The notes below the pieces were generated by a model. The model saw only the letters and a list, made by a program, of their open reading frames with translations, had not been told where the DNA came from and ran no database searches. This document shows, in pieces, positions 1 to 6,926 of a DNA stretch of 14,517 bases. Origin of the DNA: JBAWZR01 sp037142915. Its GTDB lineage: Bacteria; Patescibacteriota; Minisyncoccia; Moranbacterales; UBA1568. Location of the stretch: contig JBAWZR010000025.1 in NCBI GenBank assembly GCA_037142915.1, positions 1 to 14,517 on the forward strand. Reading direction: 5' to 3'. Both the position numbers and the translations under genes were made by a program. Position 1 is the stretch's first letter. Each line of letters opens with the position of its first letter.

Positions 1-1241
1 CCGGTCGTGACCGTAAATTTATCGAGTGTCTTCTTGTCCGCATTCAACTTCTCGACATATTCCCGTGTGCCGTCCTTCTTGATCGCGCGACTCGGGAGCC
101 AAAGCGCATTGTTCGCCTCCGTGATATGAATATCGACATCCGCACTCATCCCTGCCTTCAAACGCGGATCGTTTTCCTTCACCCGCAATTTGATTTTATA
201 GTAAACCACATCCTGAATGACCGTCGATGCCGGGTCAACATCAATTATTTCTGCATGGAGTGTATCGCCCGAAGGAAACGCATCAAACAAAACGCCAGCC
301 TGCTGACCGAGCTTCACTTTGGCGATATCCGACTCTGGTACCTTGGCCTCCAAAACGAAGTCTAGCGAAAGCAATTCGCCGAACGCCTCGCCGGTCATCC
401 CAATCACCTCACCCTTCTTGTAATTAATCTTCGTGATGGTACCCGCGATCGGTACTTTGAGGGTCGCCTGTTCGAGATTGGCCAATGCCCTATCATACCC
501 CGCGCGAGCCGCTGCCACTGTGCTATCCACTGACTGTGATTGACTGGCGGATTCCAATGTCTTCAATTTTTGTTTTTCTGCATTCCATGAGTTCTCCGCT
601 AATTGTATTGCTACATCACGATTGCGTCGGGCTGTATCTCGCGCTTCATCGGCCGCCTTACGGGTATTGCTCGCCGCAGTCAGCGTCATCTTGGCACTCT
701 TGGCTTCAGTACTCCCCGCACCCTTATCGCTCACGACCTGGTCGTAATAACTCTGCACATCGGATTCATAATTCGAAGCACTCTTGTACGCGCTGTCAGC
801 CGCATCTACTGCTTGATTCTGCGCGTCGTTGACCGCACTGGAATAATTTTTAGCACTATCAAGGGATTTGCGCCGTTCACGCAATGATTCATCATTCAGT
901 CCTGCGCTCGCTTCCGCCTGATCCAGATTCGCCTGAGCCTGAGCCACCGCGGCGTTGAGATCCGCCACATCCAGGTGCGCGATCACCTCACCGGTACTCA
1001 CGGCTTTTCCGGTCGCAGTGAGGATATCCTTCACTCGACCACTCTGCTGGAAATTCAAACGAATTGGTGTATTGGCCACCAGGGTCGACGATACCGACAC
1101 GGTCTGATTGACCGTACCACGCGTCACCGTAACCGTCTCATAATTCGGCGGTGTGGTGACATTCTTATAGTAGCGATATCCGCCATACGCGACGATCAGC
1201 ACCAATATCCAAAACCACTTTTTTTTCCAGATTGATTTCAT
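1..1241 (-). CDS. Membrane fusion protein of HlyD/MacA (RND/ABC periplasmic adaptor) type, 3' end beyond window
   Basis: The frame is open from an ATG at 1241 to the window edge: 413 codons, no stop. Residues 9-25 form one hydrophobic anchor after a basic start (MKSIWKKKWFW). Residues 40-95 look like the first half of a lipoyl-like domain, about 95-260 is an Ala/Gln/Asp-rich helical coiled-coil hairpin, and 260-290 (LKVPIAGTITKINYKKGEVI) is the second lipoyl half. A beta-barrel region follows with the typical ending LKAGMSADVDI and WLPSRAI (about 361-388). Known members bridge an inner-membrane ABC or RND pump to the outside; in a lineage without an outer membrane it would be an extracytoplasmic adaptor. 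A MacB-like ABC transporter just beyond the left edge is expected but not visible. TTT precedes the ATG and there is no Shine-Dalgarno motif. Family assignment is firm, substrate unknown. Confidence 0.9.
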   Translation of the reverse strand, partial: MKSIWKKKWFWILVLIVAYGGYRYYKNVTTPPNYETVTVTRGTVNQTVSVSSTLVANTPIRLNFQQSGRVKDILTATGKAVSTGEVIAHLDVADLNAAVAQAQANLDQAEASAGLNDESLRERRKSLDSAKNYSSAVNDAQNQAVDAADSAYKSASNYESDVQSYYDQVVSDKGAGSTEAKSAKMTLTAASNTRKAADEARDTARRNRDVAIQLAENSWNAEKQKLKTLESASQSQSVDSTVAAARAGYDRALANLEQATLKVPIAGTITKINYKKGEVIGMTGEAFGELLSLDFVLEAKVPESDIAKVKLGQQAGVLFDAFPSGDTLHAEIIDVDPASTVIQDVVYYKIKLRVKENDPRLKAGMSADVDIHITEANNALWLPSRAIKKDGTREYVEKLNADKKTLDKFTVTT

Positions 1242-1287
1242 AAAGAATTCTGTAAATATCAACTAAGTTTGAACCCTCTCTCTAACT

Positions 1288-1374
1288 TGTCATCCCGGGC
1301 TACGACCCGGGATCCAGGTTCAACTGCATTCAATTTCGATGCAACCTGGATCCCGCATCAAGTGCGGGATGACA
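1288..1374. repeat. Palindromic repeat, copy A (GTCATCCCGGG type)
   Basis: An 87-bp element bounded by the perfect inverted ends TGTCATCCC and GGGATGACA. Inside are two local hairpins, ATCCCGGG with CCCGGGAT (loop CTACGA) and CCCGCA with TGCGGG (loop TCAAG), and a larger inverted pair GGATCCAGGTT / AACCTGGATCC. It fills the spacer between the rnhA stop and the hlyD-like start. A second copy lies at 3047-3126 in the same orientation. There is no T-tract after it, so it does not read as a simple terminator. Confidence 0.85.
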
Positions 1375-1387
1375 CACCCTGAATTTT

Positions 1388-1816
1388 TTACATCAAACTT
1401 CCCTGCTTCTCACGAGCGTCGAGCGCCTCGTTGACCAACGCATCGGCCTTTTTATTCTGCTCGCGAAACACATGCGTGAATGTTACCCGCTCAAAATCCA
1501 ATACCTCATTCCAAATCTCGATGCAAAACTTCTGAATGTGCGGCTTCTTGATCTTATACACGTGGTTCAATTGCTTACAGGCCAGTTCACTATCCATCCG
1601 CATATCGATATGCGCCTGTTTCGACCGATCCTTACCAATCAGTGTCTTGATCTTTTTCAACGCAAAAAGTATCGCCGAGTATTCCGCTTCATTGTTCGTC
1701 TTCGTCCCGAGGTATTCGCCATAACCCTTATCAAGGGTCTCGATATACACACCCAAAGCCGCCGGCCCCGGATTATTCCTCGCTCCACCATCGGTATACA
1801 CCACTATTTTTTCCAT
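1388..1816 (-). CDS. rnhA: Ribonuclease HI
   Basis: A 142-residue type 1 RNase H that cleaves the RNA strand of RNA-DNA hybrids such as R-loops and primers. The four catalytic acids are visible: Asp9 in YTDGGARNNPGPAA, Glu45 in TNNEAEYSAIL, Asp75 in RMDSELAC and Asp125 in NKKADALVN. It belongs to the short branch with TNNxAEY and without the basic protrusion of the E. coli enzyme, and the domain is complete. I chose the ATG at 1816 (MEKIVVYTDGG) because it fits family N-termini and has T at -1; an in-frame ATG at 1825 would add three residues. It starts 17 nt after the glycosyltransferase stop, with an extended -10 candidate inside that gene's 3' end. It ends in TAA. Confidence 0.93.
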   Translation of the reverse strand: MEKIVVYTDGGARNNPGPAALGVYIETLDKGYGEYLGTKTNNEAEYSAILFALKKIKTLIGKDRSKQAHIDMRMDSELACKQLNHVYKIKKPHIQKFCIEIWNEVLDFERVTFTHVFREQNKKADALVNEALDAREKQGSLM

Positions 1817-1833
1817 ACGATACATTCGTTCAA

Positions 1834-3036
1834 TTACGATACAGACTTTCCTTTAGTATAGCATACTGCCTTCTTATAGACTTTCCGTGTTTGCTGTGCC
1901 AATGTGTCCCACGAAAACTTCCGTATCTGCTGGAAGCCCGCTTCGCGTAGTGTGTCGCGCAAAGCCTCATCCATCCACAATCGTTCAATGACATCTCGGA
2001 TCGAACGCTCATTCTTGGGATTAAAAAATAACGCTGCCTCTCCGACCATCTCGGGTAACGAAGTGCGCTCCGTGACCGCCACCGGCAAACCATAGGTCAT
2101 CGCTTCGAGCGGCGGCAGCCCAGCACCCTCATATAGCGACGGGAAAATATACCCACGAGCAAAACGGTATAACAAAGGAAGTTCTTCATCATTGACACCA
2201 CCCACAAAAAAACAATTAGTAATCTGTTCCCGATCAACCATACGCCGCAACCGACGATAAAAGTAATCCGGCCGGCCAACGAACACTAATCGCTTACCGG
2301 TCGAAGCCAACGACCCGAATACTCGTGCCAACCGCTCGAGATTTTTATGCGGATACGCGTTGCCTACATACAGTAAAAATTCAGGCACCGCCATATTCTC
2401 CGGAGAATCCCCCACTAAAGTTTTATCCGCCCGCAAAAGAATCTCTCGGATCATTTGTCTCGAATGTACTGGTGACTGCCATCGACAAAAGTTCGTCGCC
2501 GCTTGATAGGTCACGACGATCGGCCGATGACGAAGGAAATGGTACTGCCGACGTAAATCGTCCCGCGTAAATTTCGAGACTGCGATAATCGCCCGTGCAC
2601 GTCGCAAAGCCGATGCTATCACCATCCGGTAGACCAAAAACTTCCCCCAATAGAAAAGAAAATGTCGCGTCGACGCCTTTTGAGTTGGGTACTGCAACAG
2701 AATGAGATCGTGTATAGTCACCACAAACGGCCGCCAATAGAACAACGGAACATTGAAGTGTGGAAAATGCATCAAATCCAAATGATAGCGGAGTAATAGC
2801 TGGACAAATCCAAACTGCTCCGTGAAAGAATACCACTGATAGTCGGCCAACACTTTATGAAAATTCGTCCGCTGCGGCTGGTAATCATCAAAATTTTCTG
2901 TCCGCAAGAAAATATAGTACTCATTAGTACCGCTTACACTTTCTCCTCGCTCCAAGGCCAAAATAAGTTGTTCGGTATACCGCCCCAACCCCTTACCCAA
3001 TATACCGTAAAACCGCGCATCAATCCCGATTTTCAT
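1834..3036 (-). CDS. Family 4 (GT-B fold) glycosyltransferase
   Basis: A 400-residue protein starting MKIGIDARFYGILGKGLGRY, the usual N-terminal glycine-rich strand-loop of GT4 enzymes that act on envelope polysaccharide. The N-terminal Rossmann half carries DLMHFPHFNVPLF (88-100) and VVTIHD (105-110). The linker and nucleotide half follow with LLYVGNAYPHKNL (221-233) and VFVGRPD. The donor-binding EX7E motif is at Glu303 and Glu311 in PSLYEGAGLPPLEAMTYGLPV. It most resembles mannosyl- or rhamnosyltransferases of O-antigen or capsule assembly, but the sugar cannot be read from sequence. A TTG two codons upstream is a possible start; the ATG at 3036 fits the family and has TTT in front. Neighbouring galU and rmlA-like genes could supply activated sugar. 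Complete, stop TAA. Confidence 0.92.
   Translation of the reverse strand: MKIGIDARFYGILGKGLGRYTEQLILALERGESVSGTNEYYIFLRTENFDDYQPQRTNFHKVLADYQWYSFTEQFGFVQLLLRYHLDLMHFPHFNVPLFYWRPFVVTIHDLILLQYPTQKASTRHFLFYWGKFLVYRMVIASALRRARAIIAVSKFTRDDLRRQYHFLRHRPIVVTYQAATNFCRWQSPVHSRQMIREILLRADKTLVGDSPENMAVPEFLLYVGNAYPHKNLERLARVFGSLASTGKRLVFVGRPDYFYRRLRRMVDREQITNCFFVGGVNDEELPLLYRFARGYIFPSLYEGAGLPPLEAMTYGLPVAVTERTSLPEMVGEAALFFNPKNERSIRDVIERLWMDEALRDTLREAGFQQIRKFSWDTLAQQTRKVYKKAVCYTKGKSVS
1855..1863 (-). promoter_or_regulatory. Extended -10 promoter candidate for rnhA
   Basis: On the minus strand this reads TGCTATACT, an extended -10 (TGn plus a five-of-six TATAAT match). It lies in the last codons of the glycosyltransferase gene, about 39 nt before the rnhA ATG. 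I see no good -35 at 17 nt, so this is a motif-level call. Confidence 0.45.
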
Positions 3037-3046
3037 AAACAAGCAT

Positions 3047-3126
3047 TGTCATCCCGGGCTTGACCCGGGATCCAGGTTGAATTGCATTTAATATAACCTA
3101 GACCCCGCATCAAGTGCGGGGTGACA
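3047..3126. repeat. Palindromic repeat, copy B (GTCATCCCGGG type)
   Basis: An 80-bp relative of the element at 1288-1374 in the same orientation, filling most of the gap between the glycosyltransferase start and the stop of the next minus-strand gene. It begins TGTCATCCCGGGCTTGACCC and ends GCGGGGTGACA. Relative to copy A the middle is a few bases shorter. The hairpin at the end nearer the 3137 gene has changed on both sides (CCCGCA/TGCGGG became CCCCGCA/TGCGGGG), so pairing is kept. Confidence 0.85.
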
Positions 3127-3136
3127 AAATTTAATA

Positions 3137-3805
3137 TCATTTCTTCGTTCGCACGAAAAGTGCCAACGCCTGTGCTAAAATCGCCTTCAAAAAACTGACA
3201 TTCTCCGCCATACCATTTTTCTTCTCAACACAGAGGAAAACCCGATAGCCATCTTCTTCTTGGGTGAGTTGCAATATCGCTACATCGCCATATTCAGCCA
3301 ACGATTCTTTTTGCTCCAAGACTTCCTCGACGGAGACAAGTGCTTGTTTTTTCTTCCCGATAGTTTTGACTTCTTCAATCTGCTTGGTTAGCATATTGGC
3401 AAAACAAATCGAAGCATTTTCCGTCCGAGCGAACATCACGATCGCTTCGAGCATTACCGAAAACGCTTTTTCTCTTTCCTTGTTGGTTATCTTTTGCTTC
3501 GTCGGCATACTCAGCGTGATTTCTTTGAGCATCTCGAGCTGCCGATTCACCTCGCCGATATATGAATACGACTGCACGAGATCCCGTGACGCGTCGACCG
3601 CCTCCCGCTGATATTTTTTCTTTTCATCCAAATGCTTACGCAATGACCGCTCCTGAAAATAAAAAAAACTAAACCCAATTACTCCCAACAGAAAAATAAT
3701 CAAACCCTCGAGACTTTCCTGCCCAATCCACAAATAATCGCGTTGAACGATAACCGACGGCGTCATGATCGCCAACGCAAATAAAATAAGATACATCCAC
3801 TGCAT
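3137..3805 (-). CDS. Hypothetical membrane protein: two helices, coiled coil, possible GAF-like domain
   Basis: 222 residues, no family recognised with certainty. Residues 2-20 and about 31-51 are hydrophobic helices separated by a short loop (QRDYLWIGQESLEG), so both ends of the chain probably face the cytoplasm. About 52-105 is charged and helical (ERSLRKHLDEKKKYQREA), likely a coiled coil. The C-terminal part (about 110-220) alternates helices and strands (VMLEAIVMFARTENASICFAN, YGDVAILQL, YRVFLCVEKK), which loosely resembles a GAF sensor fold; that is inference. No kinase or cyclase motif follows, so it would sense or scaffold rather than signal alone. It begins 12 nt after the galU stop, which suggests co-transcription. 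It ends in TGA, evidence for TGA as a stop here. Confidence 0.8.
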   Translation of the reverse strand: MQWMYLILFALAIMTPSVIVQRDYLWIGQESLEGLIIFLLGVIGFSFFYFQERSLRKHLDEKKKYQREAVDASRDLVQSYSYIGEVNRQLEMLKEITLSMPTKQKITNKEREKAFSVMLEAIVMFARTENASICFANMLTKQIEEVKTIGKKKQALVSVEEVLEQKESLAEYGDVAILQLTQEEDGYRVFLCVEKKNGMAENVSFLKAILAQALALFVRTKK

Positions 3806-3817
3806 AGTTTTTCTTTT

Positions 3818-4693
3818 TTAGAGAGACAGACCCTTCAAATATGCACGTAATTTCTCACCAATCTCAGGATGCTTCAATCCAAGGGCGATTGTCGCCTGCA
3901 CAAAGCCAAATTTATCTCCACAATCATGGCGCGTACCCTCAAACTCATACCCATACAACGGACGACCATCCTGCAGCATTTGCACGAACGCATCGGCCAA
4001 TCGAGTTTCGCTCTTGTCAGCCTGCGACCGTAAGTTTTCCAAAGCTTCAAGAACTTCATAGGTAATCACATATTTCCCTACCGCGATCAGGTTACTTGGC
4101 GCATCCTCGCGTTTCGGTTTCTCCACGAAATTTTTGATCTGGTGCGTGCGCTCATCGATACGAATCGGCTCCACCACTCCAAATTTCGAGACTTCTTCCG
4201 GCTCTACCTGCATCAACGCGATGACCGGGTCCTGATATTTCTCGTACACATCCATCAATTGTCGAAGTGCCGGCACAGTGCCATCCACGATATCATCACC
4301 AAACAACACCGCGACTGCCTCGCCTTTATTGATCAAATGTTTGGCACACAATAATGCATGACCATCACCCAATGGTATCGGTTGTCGCACATAGGAAAAC
4401 TTCGCGAGACCAGAGATCTTCTGTACCGCCTCAAGCAAGTCATGCTTATTCTTTTCAACCAGCGTCTTCTCCAATTCATACGAGACATCAAAATGATCCT
4501 CGATCGCCCGCTTGCCGCGCCCGGTCACGAAGATGATTTCCTCGATACCGGATGCCACTGCCTCCTCGACGAGATACTGCACCACTGGTTTATCTACGAC
4601 GGGCAACATTTCTTTGGGTTGCGCTTTGGTCGCCGGGAGAAATCGTGTTCCGAACCCAGCCACTGGCAATATCGCTTTGGTGATCCTTTGCAT
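3818..4693 (-). CDS. galU: UTP-glucose-1-phosphate uridylyltransferase
   Basis: 291 residues, normal family length. It makes UDP-glucose from UTP and glucose 1-phosphate in the cytoplasm, for envelope glycans. The nucleotide-binding N-terminus is textbook: ILPVAGFGTRFLPATKAQPK (8-27) followed by EMLPVVDKPVVQYLVEEA and IIFVTGRGKRAIEDHFD. Further on are VLFGDDIVDG, KFGVVEP and NFVEKPKREDAPSNLIAVG, all GalU hallmarks. The start is the ATG at 4693, preceded by CAT. It lies 42 nt after the rmlA-like gene, with a TATAAT box in the gap, so it may be read from its own promoter as well as from upstream. The membrane protein gene follows after 12 nt. Stop TAA. Confidence 0.96.
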   Translation of the reverse strand: MQRITKAILPVAGFGTRFLPATKAQPKEMLPVVDKPVVQYLVEEAVASGIEEIIFVTGRGKRAIEDHFDVSYELEKTLVEKNKHDLLEAVQKISGLAKFSYVRQPIPLGDGHALLCAKHLINKGEAVAVLFGDDIVDGTVPALRQLMDVYEKYQDPVIALMQVEPEEVSKFGVVEPIRIDERTHQIKNFVEKPKREDAPSNLIAVGKYVITYEVLEALENLRSQADKSETRLADAFVQMLQDGRPLYGYEFEGTRHDCGDKFGFVQATIALGLKHPEIGEKLRAYLKGLSL

Positions 4694-4727
4694 ATGAAAA
4701 ATGTGAAGACAAATTACTCTTTGCTCT

Positions 4728-4733
4728 ATTATA
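4728..4733 (-). promoter_or_regulatory. -10 box candidate for galU
   Basis: Minus strand TATAAT, a perfect -10 hexamer, beginning two bases after the TAG of the rmlA-like gene. A start of transcription about 7 nt downstream would leave a leader of about 28 nt before the galU ATG. No convincing -35 is seen at 16-18 nt. Confidence 0.45.
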
Positions 4734-4735
4734 GC

Positions 4736-5530
4736 CTATTTTCTCAAAGACACCATCTGCTTGAATTCGGCGTTGAAGGTTTTGAGCGCCTCGGCAATGA
4801 TCGGGTCAAATCGGTCAAGCAACTTATGCTCACGAACATACGCCGAAGCCTCGAAGAGTGCCTCGTGCGTTCCAGCGTCGAAATACCCACCCTCGATCGT
4901 GCGAACATCAAGCGTGCCCTGTTCGAGGTAGTGCCGATGCAAATCGGTGATTTCCAATTCCCCACGCGCCGACGGCTTGAGTTTTTTTGCAACGCCGCAA
5001 ACACTCGCCTCGAAAATATACATCCCCGGAATGGCAAAATTGCTTTTCGGTTTCGTCGGTTTTTCCTCAACCGATATCGCCGTGCCACTCGCATCGAATT
5101 CCACTACACCAAACCGTTCCGGATCTGGCACTTCTTTGGCGAAAACGCGCGCGCCCTGCTCGAATGTTCGAATATCCTCAGTAAAATCATGCTCGAAAAT
5201 ATTATCGCCCAAGACGAGCGTCACTGGCTTCTCATCCATGAAGTCCTCCGCGAGAATGAAAGCTTCTGCTAATCCCCGCGGCGCTTTTTGTACCATGAAT
5301 GAGATTTTGATGCCGAAACTCTGGAACATCGAGCCGAGCAGGTTGAGAAACTGACCCGAATATTCCGGCGACACGATGATGAGGATATCCTTGATCCCCG
5401 CTTTGATGAGCGTGTTCAAAGGATAAAAAACCATCGGCCGATCATAGACGGGCAAGAGTTGTTTACAGGTGACTGAGGTCAGTGGGAGCAATCGTGTCCC
5501 CGTCCCTCCCGCGAGGATAATACCTTTCAT
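4736..5530 (-). CDS. rmlA: Glucose-1-phosphate thymidylyltransferase-like nucleotidyltransferase
   Basis: 264 residues of the RmlA/RfbA fold, which condenses a sugar 1-phosphate with dTTP. The signature GIILAGGTGTRLLPLT is at residues 3-18, with KQLLPVYDRPMVFYPL (Lys23) behind it. LVLGDNIF carries the metal-binding Asp109, and EEKPTKPKSNFAIPGMYIF and GGYFDAGTHEALFEAS form the sugar-binding half. Typical RmlA is about 290 residues; this one is shorter at the C-terminus, as in minimal bacterial and archaeal versions, so the base and sugar specificity is inferred. No rmlB, rmlC or rmlD is in the window. It starts 3 nt after the glyA stop, so the two are almost surely co-transcribed. ATG at 5530 is preceded by TTT, with no Shine-Dalgarno. 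Stop TAG. Confidence 0.87.
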   Translation of the reverse strand: MKGIILAGGTGTRLLPLTSVTCKQLLPVYDRPMVFYPLNTLIKAGIKDILIIVSPEYSGQFLNLLGSMFQSFGIKISFMVQKAPRGLAEAFILAEDFMDEKPVTLVLGDNIFEHDFTEDIRTFEQGARVFAKEVPDPERFGVVEFDASGTAISVEEKPTKPKSNFAIPGMYIFEASVCGVAKKLKPSARGELEITDLHRHYLEQGTLDVRTIEGGYFDAGTHEALFEASAYVREHKLLDRFDPIIAEALKTFNAEFKQMVSLRK

Positions 5531-5533
5531 AAA

Positions 5534-6790
5534 TTATTTTTTCTTACCGTACACCGGGAAGTCGCGGCAGAGTTCGAGGACTTCTTTGCGGATGACTTTG
5601 AGGAGCTTGGTATTTTCGCGATTACGGAGAGCGTCATCCATCCACCGTGCAATGAGCCGAATTTCTTTCACCTTCAAACCGCGTGTCGTAATCGCCGGCA
5701 CACCAATGCGGACACCACTCGGGTCGAAGGGTTTGCGCGGGTCATCGGGAATCATATTCTTGTTCACCGTTATACCCACGCTGTCAAGGATCTGTTCGGC
5801 CACCTTGCCACCGATGTCAAAAGTTTTTGCAACATCCGCCACGATCATATGATTTTCCGTCCCGCCGAAGAGAAGTGCCCAGCCACGCTTCGAGAGTTCC
5901 TGCTCGAGCACCTTGGCATTCGTGAGTACTTGGCGGGCATACTTGCGGAACTCTGGTTGCAATGCCTCGCCAAACGCCACCGCTTTGGCTGCGATCACCT
6001 GCATATGCGGGCCACCCTGAAATCCAGGGAACACCGCCTTGTCGATCGCTTCGGCATATTTCTGCTTGCAGAGAATCATCCCGCCGCGTGGTCCACGCAG
6101 GGTCTTGTGCGTTGTCGTCGTCACGATATCGAAAGAGTCAACTGGATTGTCGACCGCACGCCCGGCGACGAGGCCGGCGATATGAGCCATATCCATCATC
6201 GTGATTGCCTTTACTTTCTTGCCGATCGCCACGAACTTTTTATAATCAATCTGTCTGGTATACGATGAAAATCCCGCCAATAATAATTTTGGCTTCACTT
6301 CCTTGGCAAGTGCTTCGAGTTTCTTGTAATCGATCGTCCCATCGGGCTCCGTCTTGTACCGTACGAAATTATAAATCTTCGCGCCGAGGGTCACCGGATG
6401 CCCGTGGGTCAAGTGTCCACCATGCGAGAGATCCATTCCCAACACCGTGTCGCCCGGCTCGAGCACCGCCAGATACGTCGCCATATTGGCCGCCGCACCG
6501 GAGAGTGGCTGGACATTCACATGTTCGGCACCGAAGAGTTTCTTCGCCCGATCGATGGCGAGTGTCTCCACCTGATCGGTGAATTCTTGACCGCCATAGT
6601 AGCGCCGACCCGGATAACCCTCGGAATATTTGTTAGTAAAAACTGTGCCGAGGGCCTCAATCGTCGCCTCCGAAGCATAATTCTCCGAAGCGATCATCTC
6701 CAAACCTTCCTCTTCGCGCTTCAACTCCCCCGCGATCGCCTTGTACACTTCCTTGTCCTGCTTCTTCACCTGCGGATATTTTTCTAACAT
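5534..6790 (-). CDS. glyA: Serine hydroxymethyltransferase
   Basis: 418 residues, full length. The PLP enzyme interconverts serine and glycine and charges tetrahydrofolate with a one-carbon unit, feeding purine, thymidylate and methionine synthesis. Visible motifs: EMIASENYAS (31-40), KYSEGYPGRRYYGG (54-67), VNVQPLSGAAANMATY (91-106), DLSHGGHLTHG (120-130), the cofactor-facing DMAHIAGLVAG (Asp200, His203) and TTTTHKTLRGPRGGMI with the Schiff-base Lys229. The tetramer and folate-binding parts are present to the C-terminus (LCRDFPVYGKKK). The ATG at 6790 is preceded by CTT. A promoter candidate lies at 6828-6856, and the rmlA-like gene follows with a 3-nt gap. Stop TAA. Confidence 0.97.
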   Translation of the reverse strand: MLEKYPQVKKQDKEVYKAIAGELKREEEGLEMIASENYASEATIEALGTVFTNKYSEGYPGRRYYGGQEFTDQVETLAIDRAKKLFGAEHVNVQPLSGAAANMATYLAVLEPGDTVLGMDLSHGGHLTHGHPVTLGAKIYNFVRYKTEPDGTIDYKKLEALAKEVKPKLLLAGFSSYTRQIDYKKFVAIGKKVKAITMMDMAHIAGLVAGRAVDNPVDSFDIVTTTTHKTLRGPRGGMILCKQKYAEAIDKAVFPGFQGGPHMQVIAAKAVAFGEALQPEFRKYARQVLTNAKVLEQELSKRGWALLFGGTENHMIVADVAKTFDIGGKVAEQILDSVGITVNKNMIPDDPRKPFDPSGVRIGVPAITTRGLKVKEIRLIARWMDDALRNRENTKLLKVIRKEVLELCRDFPVYGKKK

Positions 6791-6827
6791 AAGTTCGTCA
6801 TTATTATTCTTTATCTGTCATCTTTTT

Positions 6828-6856
6828 ACAATATACCGTAATTCCACCCTTGTAAA
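6828..6856 (-). promoter_or_regulatory. Promoter candidate for glyA
   Basis: On the minus strand TTTACA (-35, plus coordinates 6851-6856), a 17-nt spacer and TATTGT (-10, 6828-6833). A TATATT hexamer two bases upstream is an alternative -10 with a 15-nt spacer. Five of six -35 bases and four of six -10 bases match consensus. The leader would be about 30 nt. Confidence 0.45.
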
Positions 6857-6868
6857 CGAGCACCGGCC

Positions 6869-6897
6869 TTGACAAGTACCCTCACCCGCGCTATACT
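6869..6897 (+). promoter_or_regulatory. Near-consensus promoter facing into the NYN gene (antisense)
   Basis: Plus strand TTGACA at 6869-6874, exactly 17 nt, then TATACT at 6892-6897. This is the best sigma-70-type match in the window, yet no plus-strand gene follows. The predicted start near 6904 lies 23 nt before the 3' end of the NYN gene, so a transcript would be antisense to it. No ATG-started frame or clear terminator was found directly downstream. Confidence 0.5.
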
Positions 6898-6926
6898 TCA
6901 GGTAGAATTACGACGAAAAGCGCCCT

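Noticed and set aside
485..832. 115-codon and overlapping plus-strand frames in the first 1.2 kb
   Set aside because: They are shadows of the hlyD-like gene, whose minus-strand frame is open for 413 codons with clear lipoyl, coiled-coil and barrel parts.
3137..3139. Possible TGA recoding (Gly or Trp), as in some CPR relatives
   Set aside because: TGA ends the 3137-3805 frame at a sensible place with TAA two codons later, Trp codons in conserved positions are TGG, and no gene has in-frame TGA at a Gly site.
4358..5272. 304-codon open frame on the plus strand
   Set aside because: It runs antisense across galU and the rmlA-like gene, both of which have clear family motifs. Its translation shows no recognisable domain, and it has no promoter or start context. 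It reflects codon bias of the genes on the other strand.
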